From Paenibacillus sp. 37 (lineage in GTDB: Bacteria > Bacillota > Bacilli > Paenibacillales > Paenibacillaceae): a DNA stretch of 64,000 nucleotides. Position 1 is the first letter of the stretch. Every line of letters starts with the position of its first letter. This document shows positions 1-8,455 of this stretch, in pieces. Made by a program: the position numbers and the translations under genes. The notes under the pieces were generated by a model, which was given only the letters and a program-made list of their open reading frames with translations, did no database searches and was not told where the DNA came from. The stretch lies in contig NZ_CP043761.1 of the NCBI RefSeq assembly GCF_008386395.1, positions 5,518,001-5,582,000 on the forward strand. Reading direction: 5' to 3'.

Positions 1-18
1 AGGAAGTTATCCTGCTTA

Positions 19-228
19 TTAAGAAGAAGCGTGAAGATGAGGGAAGTCTTGTGGCAGCTCGTCCCCGAAAAACAAATCATCCAGGGAGCTCAGCGTACCG
101 TCTTCTTCCACCTGATATACAGACATTTTCTCACCGTTCACCGTTAATTCGATAAAGCATCCCCAGCAATAAAACTGGTGGGAACCAATTTTCCCGATAT
201 CTTTGGAACTACAGTTTGGACATTTCAT
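19..228 (-). CDS. small zinc-ribbon protein of unknown function
   Basis: A 69-residue protein with two CxxC pairs near its N-terminus (CPNC, then CWGC about 15 residues later), the layout of a small zinc ribbon. The rest is acidic and has no recognisable domain. The ATG at 228 is preferred over the one at 234 because AGGTGA lies six bases before it and would abut the other. It starts just downstream of the PRC-barrel gene stop, and the ribosome site overlaps that stop, so the two are probably cotranscribed and translationally coupled. Zinc binding is inferred from the cysteines; the function is unknown. Confidence 0.72.
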   Translation of the reverse strand: MKCPNCSSKDIGKIGSHQFYCWGCFIELTVNGEKMSVYQVEEDGTLSSLDDLFFGDELPQDFPHLHASS

Positions 229-238
229 ATTCATTCAC

Positions 239-760
239 CTATCCATTAACAGAATGAATGGCATTTTCCAAGCGTTGTTCACTCAGAGACGGCACCATAA
301 TGGCACTTTCCCCGATGGACATATCGCTTGTACATGGCAGCCATTTGCGGCCCTCGATCAGATCGGACACAAAACCGTCCGTAATTTCAATCCCTATTAT
401 TGTATTTCCCAACTCTTGGTCAAAATAAACATCGGAGACACGCCCAAGCAGCAAACCTTCTTCGGTGAGCACGGACATCTCCTTCAATTTAGACCGACCG
501 AGGAGGTACGTGTATTTTATGTCGTCGGCTCCCGTCTTGCGGACAGCCTGTTGATTACGGATCATGACGGCATCTTCGCCGTAGGCAACGATATCTTGCC
601 ACTGCACGATTTTGACATGATTGGTAAACAGACCTTTGTTCTCAAGCTCAATGCCTTCGATCTCCCAATCATCATTCACAATGAAATCCTGGATTTTACC
701 GACCTGCTTCCCGTCCTCAACATCAAAAACGGCAAGTCCGATCATTTCCTGAAGCTTCAT
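239..760 (-). CDS. PRC-barrel domain protein (YrrD-like)
   Basis: A 173-residue protein built from two PRC-barrel units, roughly residues 1-75 and 85-165. Each starts with the pattern of a conserved glycine-valine pair followed by alternating strands (GLAVFDVEDGKQVGKIQDF and, later, GLLLGRVSDVYF). PRC-barrel proteins act in RNA metabolism or as small adaptor domains; B. subtilis YrrD, which lies in the same neighbourhood, has no firmly assigned role. There is no signal peptide or membrane segment, so it is cytoplasmic. It precedes the zinc-ribbon gene with an almost zero gap and follows the cysteine desulfurase gene by about 165 bases. Confidence 0.85.
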   Translation of the reverse strand: MKLQEMIGLAVFDVEDGKQVGKIQDFIVNDDWEIEGIELENKGLFTNHVKIVQWQDIVAYGEDAVMIRNQQAVRKTGADDIKYTYLLGRSKLKEMSVLTEEGLLLGRVSDVYFDQELGNTIIGIEITDGFVSDLIEGRKWLPCTSDMSIGESAIMVPSLSEQRLENAIHSVNG

Positions 761-924
761 CGCTGGGTCCCCCTCATCTTCTTATCATTAAATAGGCGCG
801 GCGCTATTGCTAGGTATGCCCAAAGTTGATGAGTGGCAATCAGACGCCGATCATCAAAACCGCTTCTATCCAACCGATGAAATGGAACTTCTTCCCTCCT
901 TCTGTTCCATGTGTAAAGTTCCCC

Positions 925-2076
925 TTAGGGTCTATTACGCAGTCGTCCAAGAATGGTTCCAATTTTTTCGGCGGTTATCATGATTTCTTCCGTAGTATTA
1001 CCCAATCCCCAGCTAAATCGAATCGCAGAGTGTAAAAATGTTTCAGGCAATTTCATCGCTTTGAGCACATGAGAGACTTCGAGTGAACCGGAAGTGCAGG
1101 CAGAACCGCTTGCAACAGCAATTCCTTCCATATCCAGATTCATTAACATCGTCTCTGTGGACACTTCCGGAAAGCTGATATTCAGGATGTTTGGCAGCGT
1201 ATGCTCCAGGTGTCCATTCACATGAAAGTGCTCCGTCCCCACATGAATTTCAAGCTGTTTCAACAAAAGTTTACGCAATTCCAAATCATTCTGACGATGC
1301 GTATCCATTTGTGCTGATGCAATCTTGAGAGCCTCGGCAAATCCGGTAATACCTGCGATATTTTCCGTACCAGCGCGCCGCTGACGTTCTTGCAATCCCC
1401 CATGAGCTCTTGCTTCCAGCACAATTCCTCGCCGTACATAGAGTGCACCCACGCCCTGAGGCCCGTTGATTTTATGCGCAGAGAAGCTGATCAGATCCAC
1501 AGGCAGTTCTTTACATGAAATATTCTGACTGCCCAGAGCCTGAACCGCATCGGTATGGAACAAAATATTATGCTTACGTGCCAGCTCCCCGATCTCACGT
1601 ATCGGCTGAATAGTGCCCACTTCATTGTTGGCATACATCATGGTAATCAGCACCGTATCCGGCCGAATGGCCTCTTGCAACTCGTCCAGATTTATTCGTC
1701 CTTGATGATCCACAGATAGATAGGTTACTTCATAACCTTGCCGCTCCAATTCTTGACACGTATGCAAAACAGCATGGTGCTCAATGGCGGTCGTAATGAC
1801 ATGTTTCCCCTTATCCTGTCTTGTTGAGACGGCTCCGAAAATGGCCAGATTGTCGCTCTCTGTGCCACCTCCGGTAAATACCAATTCGTCCGGGAAACAG
1901 CCCAAAGACGCCGCAATGACATCTCTTGCCCCGCTGACAGTCCGTTTGGCCTCACGCCCAAAGGCATGGATACTTGATGCATTGCCAAATTGTCCTGTCA
2001 TGACGTTCATCATCGCTTCTGCGACTTGTGGATGCATAGGTGTCGATGCGGCGTGATCCAAATAAATTCGTTTCAT
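925..2076 (-). CDS. iscS: cysteine desulfurase (IscS/NifS family, YrvO-like)
   Basis: A 383-residue PLP enzyme that takes sulfur from cysteine as a persulfide, leaving alanine. Visible landmarks are the start LDHAAST, the GGTESDN cofactor motif near 70-75, the histidine pair at 100-101, the Schiff-base lysine K202 in SAHKINGPQG, and the persulfide cysteine C327 in ASGSACTSG. Full family length. In B. subtilis the equivalent YrvO feeds sulfur to MnmA for tRNA 2-thiouridine, and mnmA lies close by here, divergent beyond cymR, so the same partnership is likely. It is downstream of cymR on the same strand, but a terminator-like hairpin separates them, suggesting partly separate expression. Confidence 0.93.
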   Translation of the reverse strand: MKRIYLDHAASTPMHPQVAEAMMNVMTGQFGNASSIHAFGREAKRTVSGARDVIAASLGCFPDELVFTGGGTESDNLAIFGAVSTRQDKGKHVITTAIEHHAVLHTCQELERQGYEVTYLSVDHQGRINLDELQEAIRPDTVLITMMYANNEVGTIQPIREIGELARKHNILFHTDAVQALGSQNISCKELPVDLISFSAHKINGPQGVGALYVRRGIVLEARAHGGLQERQRRAGTENIAGITGFAEALKIASAQMDTHRQNDLELRKLLLKQLEIHVGTEHFHVNGHLEHTLPNILNISFPEVSTETMLMNLDMEGIAVASGSACTSGSLEVSHVLKAMKLPETFLHSAIRFSWGLGNTTEEIMITAEKIGTILGRLRNRP

Positions 2077-2190
2077 TTATCTTCACCCCGTTATATGTTA
2101 AATTATCTTATTTTTCTGTTATGGAATATGTTTCGTACCCTTACATGCTCACCAACCGCAAGCCATTGTAAAACAGATGTTATGGCATGG

Positions 2191-2210
2191 ATAAAGCCCC
2201 CAAATGGGGG
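2191..2210 (-). terminator. hairpin terminator after cymR
   Basis: A seven-base-pair GC stem (GCCCCCA/TGGGGGC) around a two-base centre, followed on the minus strand by TTTAT. It lies between cymR and iscS and may attenuate or end the cymR transcript. The U-tract is short, so termination may be partial. Confidence 0.5.
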
Positions 2211-2248
2211 CTCAAGTAAGTTAGCATGTCATGCTAGCGCAGCGATTG

Positions 2249-2668
2249 TTAAATGTAGAACATGTAGCTATCTTTTTTGTCCTGATCCTGGAATGTAATC
2301 AGGTCTTTCAGTGTTGTGGAATCCAACACTTCCGCAATGCCGTCACGAATACGCAACCACAGATCACGTTTCGCCGGATCATCTTCCTCTGTGAAGTCTA
2401 CTGGAGAGATTGGCCCTTCCAGTACACGGATTACATCGCCTGCAGTTACGGTTGCAGGATCACCCGCAAGGATATAACCGCCGTAAGCGCCTCTAATGCT
2501 CTTCACCAGTCCTGCATTCCGTAGTGGAGCGATCAGTTGCTCCAAGTAATGCTCCGAGAGCTGGTTGCGCTCAGCAATACTTTTAAGTGATGTAGGACCT
2601 TCGCCTATTCTGGCAGCAAGCTCCATCATGATTGTGAGGCCGTAACGGCCTTTTGTCGATATTTTCAA
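2249..2668 (-). CDS. cymR: Rrf2-family regulator CymR
   Basis: A 139-residue winged-helix regulator of the Rrf2 family. It has the typical start KISTKGRYGLTIMMELA, the helix-turn-helix around residues 26-46 (SLKSIAERNQLSEHYLEQL) and the wing RGAYGGYILA. It lacks the three clustered cysteines of the iron-sulfur members such as IscR and NsrR, which fits CymR, the cysteine-metabolism repressor that acts with cysteine synthase CysK. I chose the TTG at 2668 because GAGGTGA lies five to seven bases upstream; an upstream in-frame TTG at 2686 overlaps poorly with any ribosome site. It is next to iscS and divergent from mnmA, as in other Bacillales. Confidence 0.88.
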   Translation of the reverse strand: MKISTKGRYGLTIMMELAARIGEGPTSLKSIAERNQLSEHYLEQLIAPLRNAGLVKSIRGAYGGYILAGDPATVTAGDVIRVLEGPISPVDFTEEDDPAKRDLWLRIRDGIAEVLDSTTLKDLITFQDQDKKDSYMFYI

Positions 2669-4114
<1,446 letters not shown>

Positions 4115-4165
4115 TAGAGCTTGTCCATTAAAATGTGGATTATACACAATACCGTGTATCCCTAT

Positions 4166-4210
4166 TAAAAAAGCCGTCTTTCATGTATACCATGAAGGAT
4201 GGCTTTTTTC
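4166..4210. terminator. bidirectional terminator between mnmA and fluC
   Basis: An inverted repeat (AAGCCGTCTTTCATG and CATGAAGGATGGCTT around TATAC), with A-rich and T-rich flanks on both sides. It can end mnmA on the plus strand and the rarA-fluC transcript on the minus strand. Confidence 0.85.
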
Positions 4211-4245
4211 CTGCTTATTTTTGCAAAAAAATTAAAAATAGTTCG

Positions 4246-4605
4246 TTATGCAGTCAACCAGACTCCTGCCAAGCAGGCCAACACCCCAACTACAATCGAA
4301 CTGACAACGTAGAGCGACGCGCTTGCGTATCGTTGTCGACCCATAAGTCCTAACGTCTCATAACCAAAGGTAGAGAACGTGGTGTACGCACCGCAAAATC
4401 CGGTTCCCCAGATCACCCAGATTCCATCTGAGATCATTGCAGATTCATGCCACCCGTATAACAACCCAAGCAGCAGTGAACCACTGATATTGATGATCCA
4501 TGTTCCCCACGGAAAAGCCGCTCCCAGCAAGCCCGAGATCCATTTGCCCAGACTGAAACGCAGTACCGCACCCAGTACACCTGCAAAACCAATCCATAAG
4601 ATCAT
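4246..4605 (-). CDS. crcB: fluoride channel subunit FluC/CrcB (second copy)
   Basis: A 119-residue membrane protein with four hydrophobic segments, the size of a FluC fluoride channel subunit. It has the conserved early GAVLRF, the asparagine segment WIINISGSLLLG, and GFCGAYTTFSTF with the paired phenylalanines that line the pore. FluC proteins export fluoride passively as dual-topology dimers. Its ATG overlaps the stop of the upstream fluC gene by four bases (ATGA), indicating translational coupling. Adjacent pairs in Bacilli are thought to form heterodimers, each subunit in one orientation; this is inferred from arrangement. Confidence 0.9.
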   Translation of the reverse strand: MILWIGFAGVLGAVLRFSLGKWISGLLGAAFPWGTWIINISGSLLLGLLYGWHESAMISDGIWVIWGTGFCGAYTTFSTFGYETLGLMGRQRYASASLYVVSSIVVGVLACLAGVWLTA

Positions 4606-5003
4606 GAGGCATCACCCTCTTGTCTTGGCGCTCTCAACATACGCTGTCCGATGATCATTCCCAACGCACAAAGCATTAATCCTGCCAACAGACTTACGCT
4701 CATATAAAGGGCGGCATTGACCCACTCGCCCCCTTCGGATAAACGAACAATATCCAGTGTAAACGTGGAGAATGTTGTAAATGCTCCAGTAAAACCAGTA
4801 CCAATGGCCAGTCGAAGTTGTGGTGTTATTTTGCCTGGAACAGCTATAGTAAAGAACCAACCCAAAAAAAGGCTGCCCATCGCATTGATTAACAGTACCG
4901 CCCAAGGGAATCCTCCATGGCCAATTGGTATCGCTAACTGTAAGGCGTATCGGGTTAATGTACCGAGAAATCCACCCGCCCCTATATACAAAAGCTCTTT
5001 CAT
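4602..5003 (-). CDS. crcB: fluoride channel subunit FluC/CrcB (first copy)
   Basis: A 133-residue paralogue of the following gene, with GGFLGTLTRYAL, LLINAMGSLFLGWFF and GFTGAFTTFSTFTLD motifs and four membrane segments. The ATG at 5003 is preferred because GGGAG sits nine bases before it and abuts the alternative at 5012. It begins only about 30 bases after the rarA stop, with no room for a fluoride riboswitch, so it is probably expressed from the rarA promoter. Confidence 0.9.
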   Translation of the reverse strand: MKELLYIGAGGFLGTLTRYALQLAIPIGHGGFPWAVLLINAMGSLFLGWFFTIAVPGKITPQLRLAIGTGFTGAFTTFSTFTLDIVRLSEGGEWVNAALYMSVSLLAGLMLCALGMIIGQRMLRAPRQEGDAS

Positions 5004-5034
5004 TGTGTGCATCTCCCGAGTGATCTGTCTCTTC

Positions 5035-6342
5035 TTACAATTCCCTGCGCCGCTGTTGGTTCAGCCTGATCTTCGATTCGTTACCCTGATCCGTTGCCTC
5101 ATAGAATACTCTCCGTGAGAGCTGCTTTGGCAGATATTCCTGCTTCACATAATGCCCAGGGTAATTGTGCGGATATTGATAGCCCTCATGTCCAAGTTTT
5201 ACAGCACCCGAGTAATGCGTATCTCGCAAGTGAAGCGGAACTTCTGCCGATTTCACTTCATCAATCGCGTTCATGGCTTTGGAAATGGCGGTGTACACCG
5301 CATTGGATTTTGGACTTTCGACCGCGAACAGAATCGCTTGTGCGATGTTCAGCTTGGCTTCGGGCCAGCCGTTATTTCGGTACGCATCAAGTGCTCCAAT
5401 GGCCTGAGTCATAGCTTGCGGGTTCGCAAGTCCAATATCTTCACTGCTTGCTGCAATCAGACGCCGAATAAAGGTCATCGGGTCCATGCCGAGCTTCTCC
5501 ACCGCGTATAGAAACCAAAACAGCGCCGCATCACTGGAACCCCGAATACTCTTGTGAAATGCAGATAACACATCATACTGTGTCGATTCATCCGCCTTCA
5601 CAATCGGTCGTCGAATAGACTCTTCTGCTACACCAAGCGTAATATGAATGGACCCATCCTTTTCCGGTGGCGTCGTCAACGCAGCCAGTTCAAGTGCGTT
5701 AAGCGCACGCCGAATATCTCCGTTGGCCATCGTAGCAATATGTTCAAGCGCCTCATCGTCCGCCTGTAGTTCCATGAACCCCAGACCTTTGTCCGCATCG
5801 CTCAATGCTCTGCGCATTGCAATAAGGGAATGATCCTTGTTTAGCGATTCCAGCTGAAACAGAGTTGAACGACTCATCAAGGCTCCATTAACATAATGAA
5901 AGGGATTCTCTGTTGTTGCGCCGATAAAAATAATCGTGCCCTTCTCTACCGCTGGCAATAACGCATCCTGACGTGAACTGTTAAACCGATGTACCTCGTC
6001 GAGGAACAAAATGGTTTTGGTTCCATACAGCTGTTTATTCGTTTGCGCCTGTTCGATGACTTCACGCACATCCTTGACGGAAGCTTCCACTGCATTCAGA
6101 CGTACGAACTGTCCTTGCGTTTGCTGGGAAATAATATGTGCCAAGGTTGTCTTGCCACATCCCGGAGGGCCATATAACAAGATGGACGAAATCTGATCGG
6201 CCTCAATGGCGCGCCGGAGTAATTTCCCTGGTCCAATAATATGTTCCTGTCCAATATATTCATCCAGATGCTCTGGCCGCAAGCGGTCCGCGAGCAATCT
6301 AGCTTGTGGTTTTGAGTCTTGTTGAAACGAAAATAAATCCAT
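5035..6342 (-). CDS. rarA: replication-associated recombination protein A (RarA/MgsA)
   Basis: A 435-residue AAA+ ATPase of the clamp-loader-like RarA family, which acts at stalled replication forks. Walker A is GPPGCGKT at 58-65, Walker B is DEVH at 115-118, and sensor 1 is GATTENP around 145. The C-terminal tetramerisation region ends with the typical LGHEGYQYPHNYPGHYV. Full family length. It lies upstream of, and close to, two fluoride channel genes on the same strand and 42 bases after a LysR gene. Confidence 0.94.
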   Translation of the reverse strand: MDLFSFQQDSKPQARLLADRLRPEHLDEYIGQEHIIGPGKLLRRAIEADQISSILLYGPPGCGKTTLAHIISQQTQGQFVRLNAVEASVKDVREVIEQAQTNKQLYGTKTILFLDEVHRFNSSRQDALLPAVEKGTIIFIGATTENPFHYVNGALMSRSTLFQLESLNKDHSLIAMRRALSDADKGLGFMELQADDEALEHIATMANGDIRRALNALELAALTTPPEKDGSIHITLGVAEESIRRPIVKADESTQYDVLSAFHKSIRGSSDAALFWFLYAVEKLGMDPMTFIRRLIAASSEDIGLANPQAMTQAIGALDAYRNNGWPEAKLNIAQAILFAVESPKSNAVYTAISKAMNAIDEVKSAEVPLHLRDTHYSGAVKLGHEGYQYPHNYPGHYVKQEYLPKQLSRRVFYEATDQGNESKIRLNQQRRREL

Positions 6343-6384
6343 TGCTCATCACTTCCTTAACGGATTGCCTTGCCTTGATTACAA

Positions 6385-7275
6385 TTACACTTCTGATGGT
6401 TCTCCACTCTCTATCATATCATACTCTCGCGGTAACATAGCCATAAATGCATGAAGTGCACTGCTGACAAAGGCATCCTTGCGAGTAATAAAATGAGTCA
6501 TCATGCGATTCATACCTACGGGAAGCGTATGCGTGCGCAATAATCCATTTTTGATCTGATGCCTAATCACAATCTCTGGTAATAAGGAAATTCCCATGCC
6601 GGACGTAACTCCACTAATAATCGCTTCAAGGGTTCCAAATTCCATTATTACTGGGCGGGTAACACCACCCACCTCTAACCATTCCTCCAAAATCTGACGA
6701 TAGGAACACCCTATGCTGTAGACAAGAATGGGTTTACTCTTAAGATCTTCATCCGTAGGACCCATGCCAGAATAGACAACAAATAGTTCCTCATCAAATA
6801 CGGGAACAGAAACGATATCAGGATGATCACAGGGACAGCCTATAAATGCTCCCTCCAATTCATACCCAATAACCTGATCCATAAGCATCTGCGAATTGCC
6901 AGTAACCAGTGACAAGGAGACATCTGGATACTGTTTATAATATCTGACGAAAAGTTCAGGTAGTCGCACGGCCGCTGCGGTTTGTGTAGACCCTATTCGC
7001 ATTGGACCCGATGGTGTGCTCGTCGCCCGAAGCGCCTTGGAAGCATCATTCAGCAAACCAATAATTTTATCTGCATAGGTCACCAACATTTCTCCGGCTG
7101 GAGATAACGTCATGCCTCGGTTATGACGAATGAACAACGTTGTACCTACTTCTGCTTCCAGATGCCGGATTCGTGCCGTTACGTTGGATTGCACATACCC
7201 CAGTTTAGAAGCAGCTTTGGTCAGATTCCCTTCCTGTGCAACACACTGAAATATTCTAAGATCCCCGCTCTCCAT
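6385..7275 (-). CDS. LysR-family transcriptional regulator
   Basis: A 296-residue LysR regulator. The N-terminal winged helix occupies about residues 1-60 (LRIFQCVAQEGNLTKAASKLGYVQSNVTARI), followed by the linker helix and a periplasmic-binding-like effector domain from about 88 to 290. It is divergently transcribed from an EamA-type transporter, the usual arrangement when a LysR protein controls an exporter. A GGAGG lies four bases before the ATG. The effector is unknown. Confidence 0.88.
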   Translation of the reverse strand: MESGDLRIFQCVAQEGNLTKAASKLGYVQSNVTARIRHLEAEVGTTLFIRHNRGMTLSPAGEMLVTYADKIIGLLNDASKALRATSTPSGPMRIGSTQTAAAVRLPELFVRYYKQYPDVSLSLVTGNSQMLMDQVIGYELEGAFIGCPCDHPDIVSVPVFDEELFVVYSGMGPTDEDLKSKPILVYSIGCSYRQILEEWLEVGGVTRPVIMEFGTLEAIISGVTSGMGISLLPEIVIRHQIKNGLLRTHTLPVGMNRMMTHFITRKDAFVSSALHAFMAMLPREYDMIESGEPSEV

Positions 7276-7292
7276 GGTCCCTCCACTCTGAC

Positions 7293-7307
7293 ATCATTCA
7301 AAATGAT
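7293..7307. promoter_or_regulatory. candidate LysR operator (T-N11-A)
   Basis: A perfect inverted repeat, ATCATT-CAA-AATGAT, that contains the T-N11-A signature of LysR boxes. It is 18 bases upstream of the lysR start and about 105 bases upstream of the transporter start, a position suited to autorepression and divergent activation. Confidence 0.55.
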
Positions 7308-7411
7308 ATCCGCTTCATTACCAATCATTATACTTCATGTGTAAACCGGACTACAATTCATTTAGATCCCAAACCAGTCATCTGACTGGATGATGATAAG
7401 GAGTGTTCAGC

Positions 7412-8329
7412 ATGACATACTGGAAAAATAGAGTTGCTTTGATCACAGATACCCGCACCATAAAACCTTTGAAGTATACCATCTTAATTATTTTAACAAC
7501 GCTAATCATGGGTACTTCTTTTCCAGTCGGTAAAATCGGTATGTTATATGCTCCACCGTTCCTGCTCATGGGCATTCGTTATATAATGGCAGGTGGCTTG
7601 ATGGCCTTGTTCCTACGTAAACGTCCTTTACCTACCGAGTGGCAGTCTTGGTTGAAAATAATCCTCATTGGCCTGTTTCAATCCGCAGGAGTGATGGGCT
7701 GCGCCTACTACAGCATGAATTGGATTACATCCGGTGAATCCGCCATTATTACGTTTACCAATCCGCTACTGGTCATTATCCTCAGTGCTCTCTTATATAG
7801 AGTGACCTACCGTTTCAGTCAGTGGATCGGTGTTATACTCGGTTTCATCGGGATTATGTTAACCTTTGGATGGCAGATGAGCTTTAGTCCTGGAACCTGG
7901 ATTGGATTTGGTGGTGCGATCTCCTTTGCAGTATCCACATTGCTCATCAAACGCTGGGGCGATGGCTACGACACTTTTGTTTTAACAGCCTATCAGATGC
8001 TCGCGGGAGGTGCTGCGCTTCTTCTATTGAGCGCATGGACTGAACAGCCTCACTTTATGGTCAATACCACCTCGGTTATGGCTCTGCTCTGGTTAACGTT
8101 TGTTTGCTCCATCATTCAGTTCTCACTCTGGTTTTATCTGCTTCAGAATAGTGACCCAGCCCAAACCAGTTCGTATCTGTTTCTAGCACCGTTTTTTGGT
8201 GTATTATCGAGTTGGATTTTAATAGGAGAACACGTTCAGTGGTTTGCATTGGCAGGCGGTTTATTCATTGGTGTTGGTATATTCCTGGTGAATCGTCGCT
8301 CGTCCAGAATGAGAAATAGCGTAACATAA
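7412..8329 (+). CDS. EamA/DMT-family transporter
   Basis: A 305-residue inner-membrane protein with about ten hydrophobic segments in two EamA repeats (roughly residues 18-145 and 155-295). Drug/metabolite transporters of this family export amino acids or small metabolites. The first repeat has GTSFPVGKIGMLYAPPFLLM and YSMNWITSGESAIITFTNPLL; the second ends LIGEHVQWFALAGGLFIGVGI. I chose the ATG at 7412 because AAGGAG lies seven bases upstream. The divergent LysR gene is the probable regulator; the substrate cannot be told. Confidence 0.85.
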   Translation: MTYWKNRVALITDTRTIKPLKYTILIILTTLIMGTSFPVGKIGMLYAPPFLLMGIRYIMAGGLMALFLRKRPLPTEWQSWLKIILIGLFQSAGVMGCAYYSMNWITSGESAIITFTNPLLVIILSALLYRVTYRFSQWIGVILGFIGIMLTFGWQMSFSPGTWIGFGGAISFAVSTLLIKRWGDGYDTFVLTAYQMLAGGAALLLLSAWTEQPHFMVNTTSVMALLWLTFVCSIIQFSLWFYLLQNSDPAQTSSYLFLAPFFGVLSSWILIGEHVQWFALAGGLFIGVGIFLVNRRSSRMRNSVT

Positions 8330-8387
8330 CCCTGAACTTCCACCGTCGTTCTTTCTCGGAAGCTTAAGCAATTCTTGCACAACAGCA

Positions 8388-8439
8388 GAAAAGGCATGCG
8401 CTTATGGGACACTTTCCCATGAACGTCATGCCTTTTCTT
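8388..8439. terminator. bidirectional terminator between the EamA and helD genes
   Basis: A long inverted repeat (AAAAGGCATG...CATGCCTTTT, with an inner TATGGGA/TCCCATG arm) between the convergent transporter and helicase genes. It is flanked by A and T tracts, so it can serve both strands. Confidence 0.8.
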
Positions 8440-8455
8440 GTATAGCAAACTTTAC

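Noticed and set aside
203..829. A 208-codon plus-strand frame
   Set aside because: It is antisense to the PRC-barrel gene, whose domains are recognisable.
5004..5034. Fluoride riboswitch before fluC
   Set aside because: Only about 30 bases separate rarA and fluC, too short for the aptamer.
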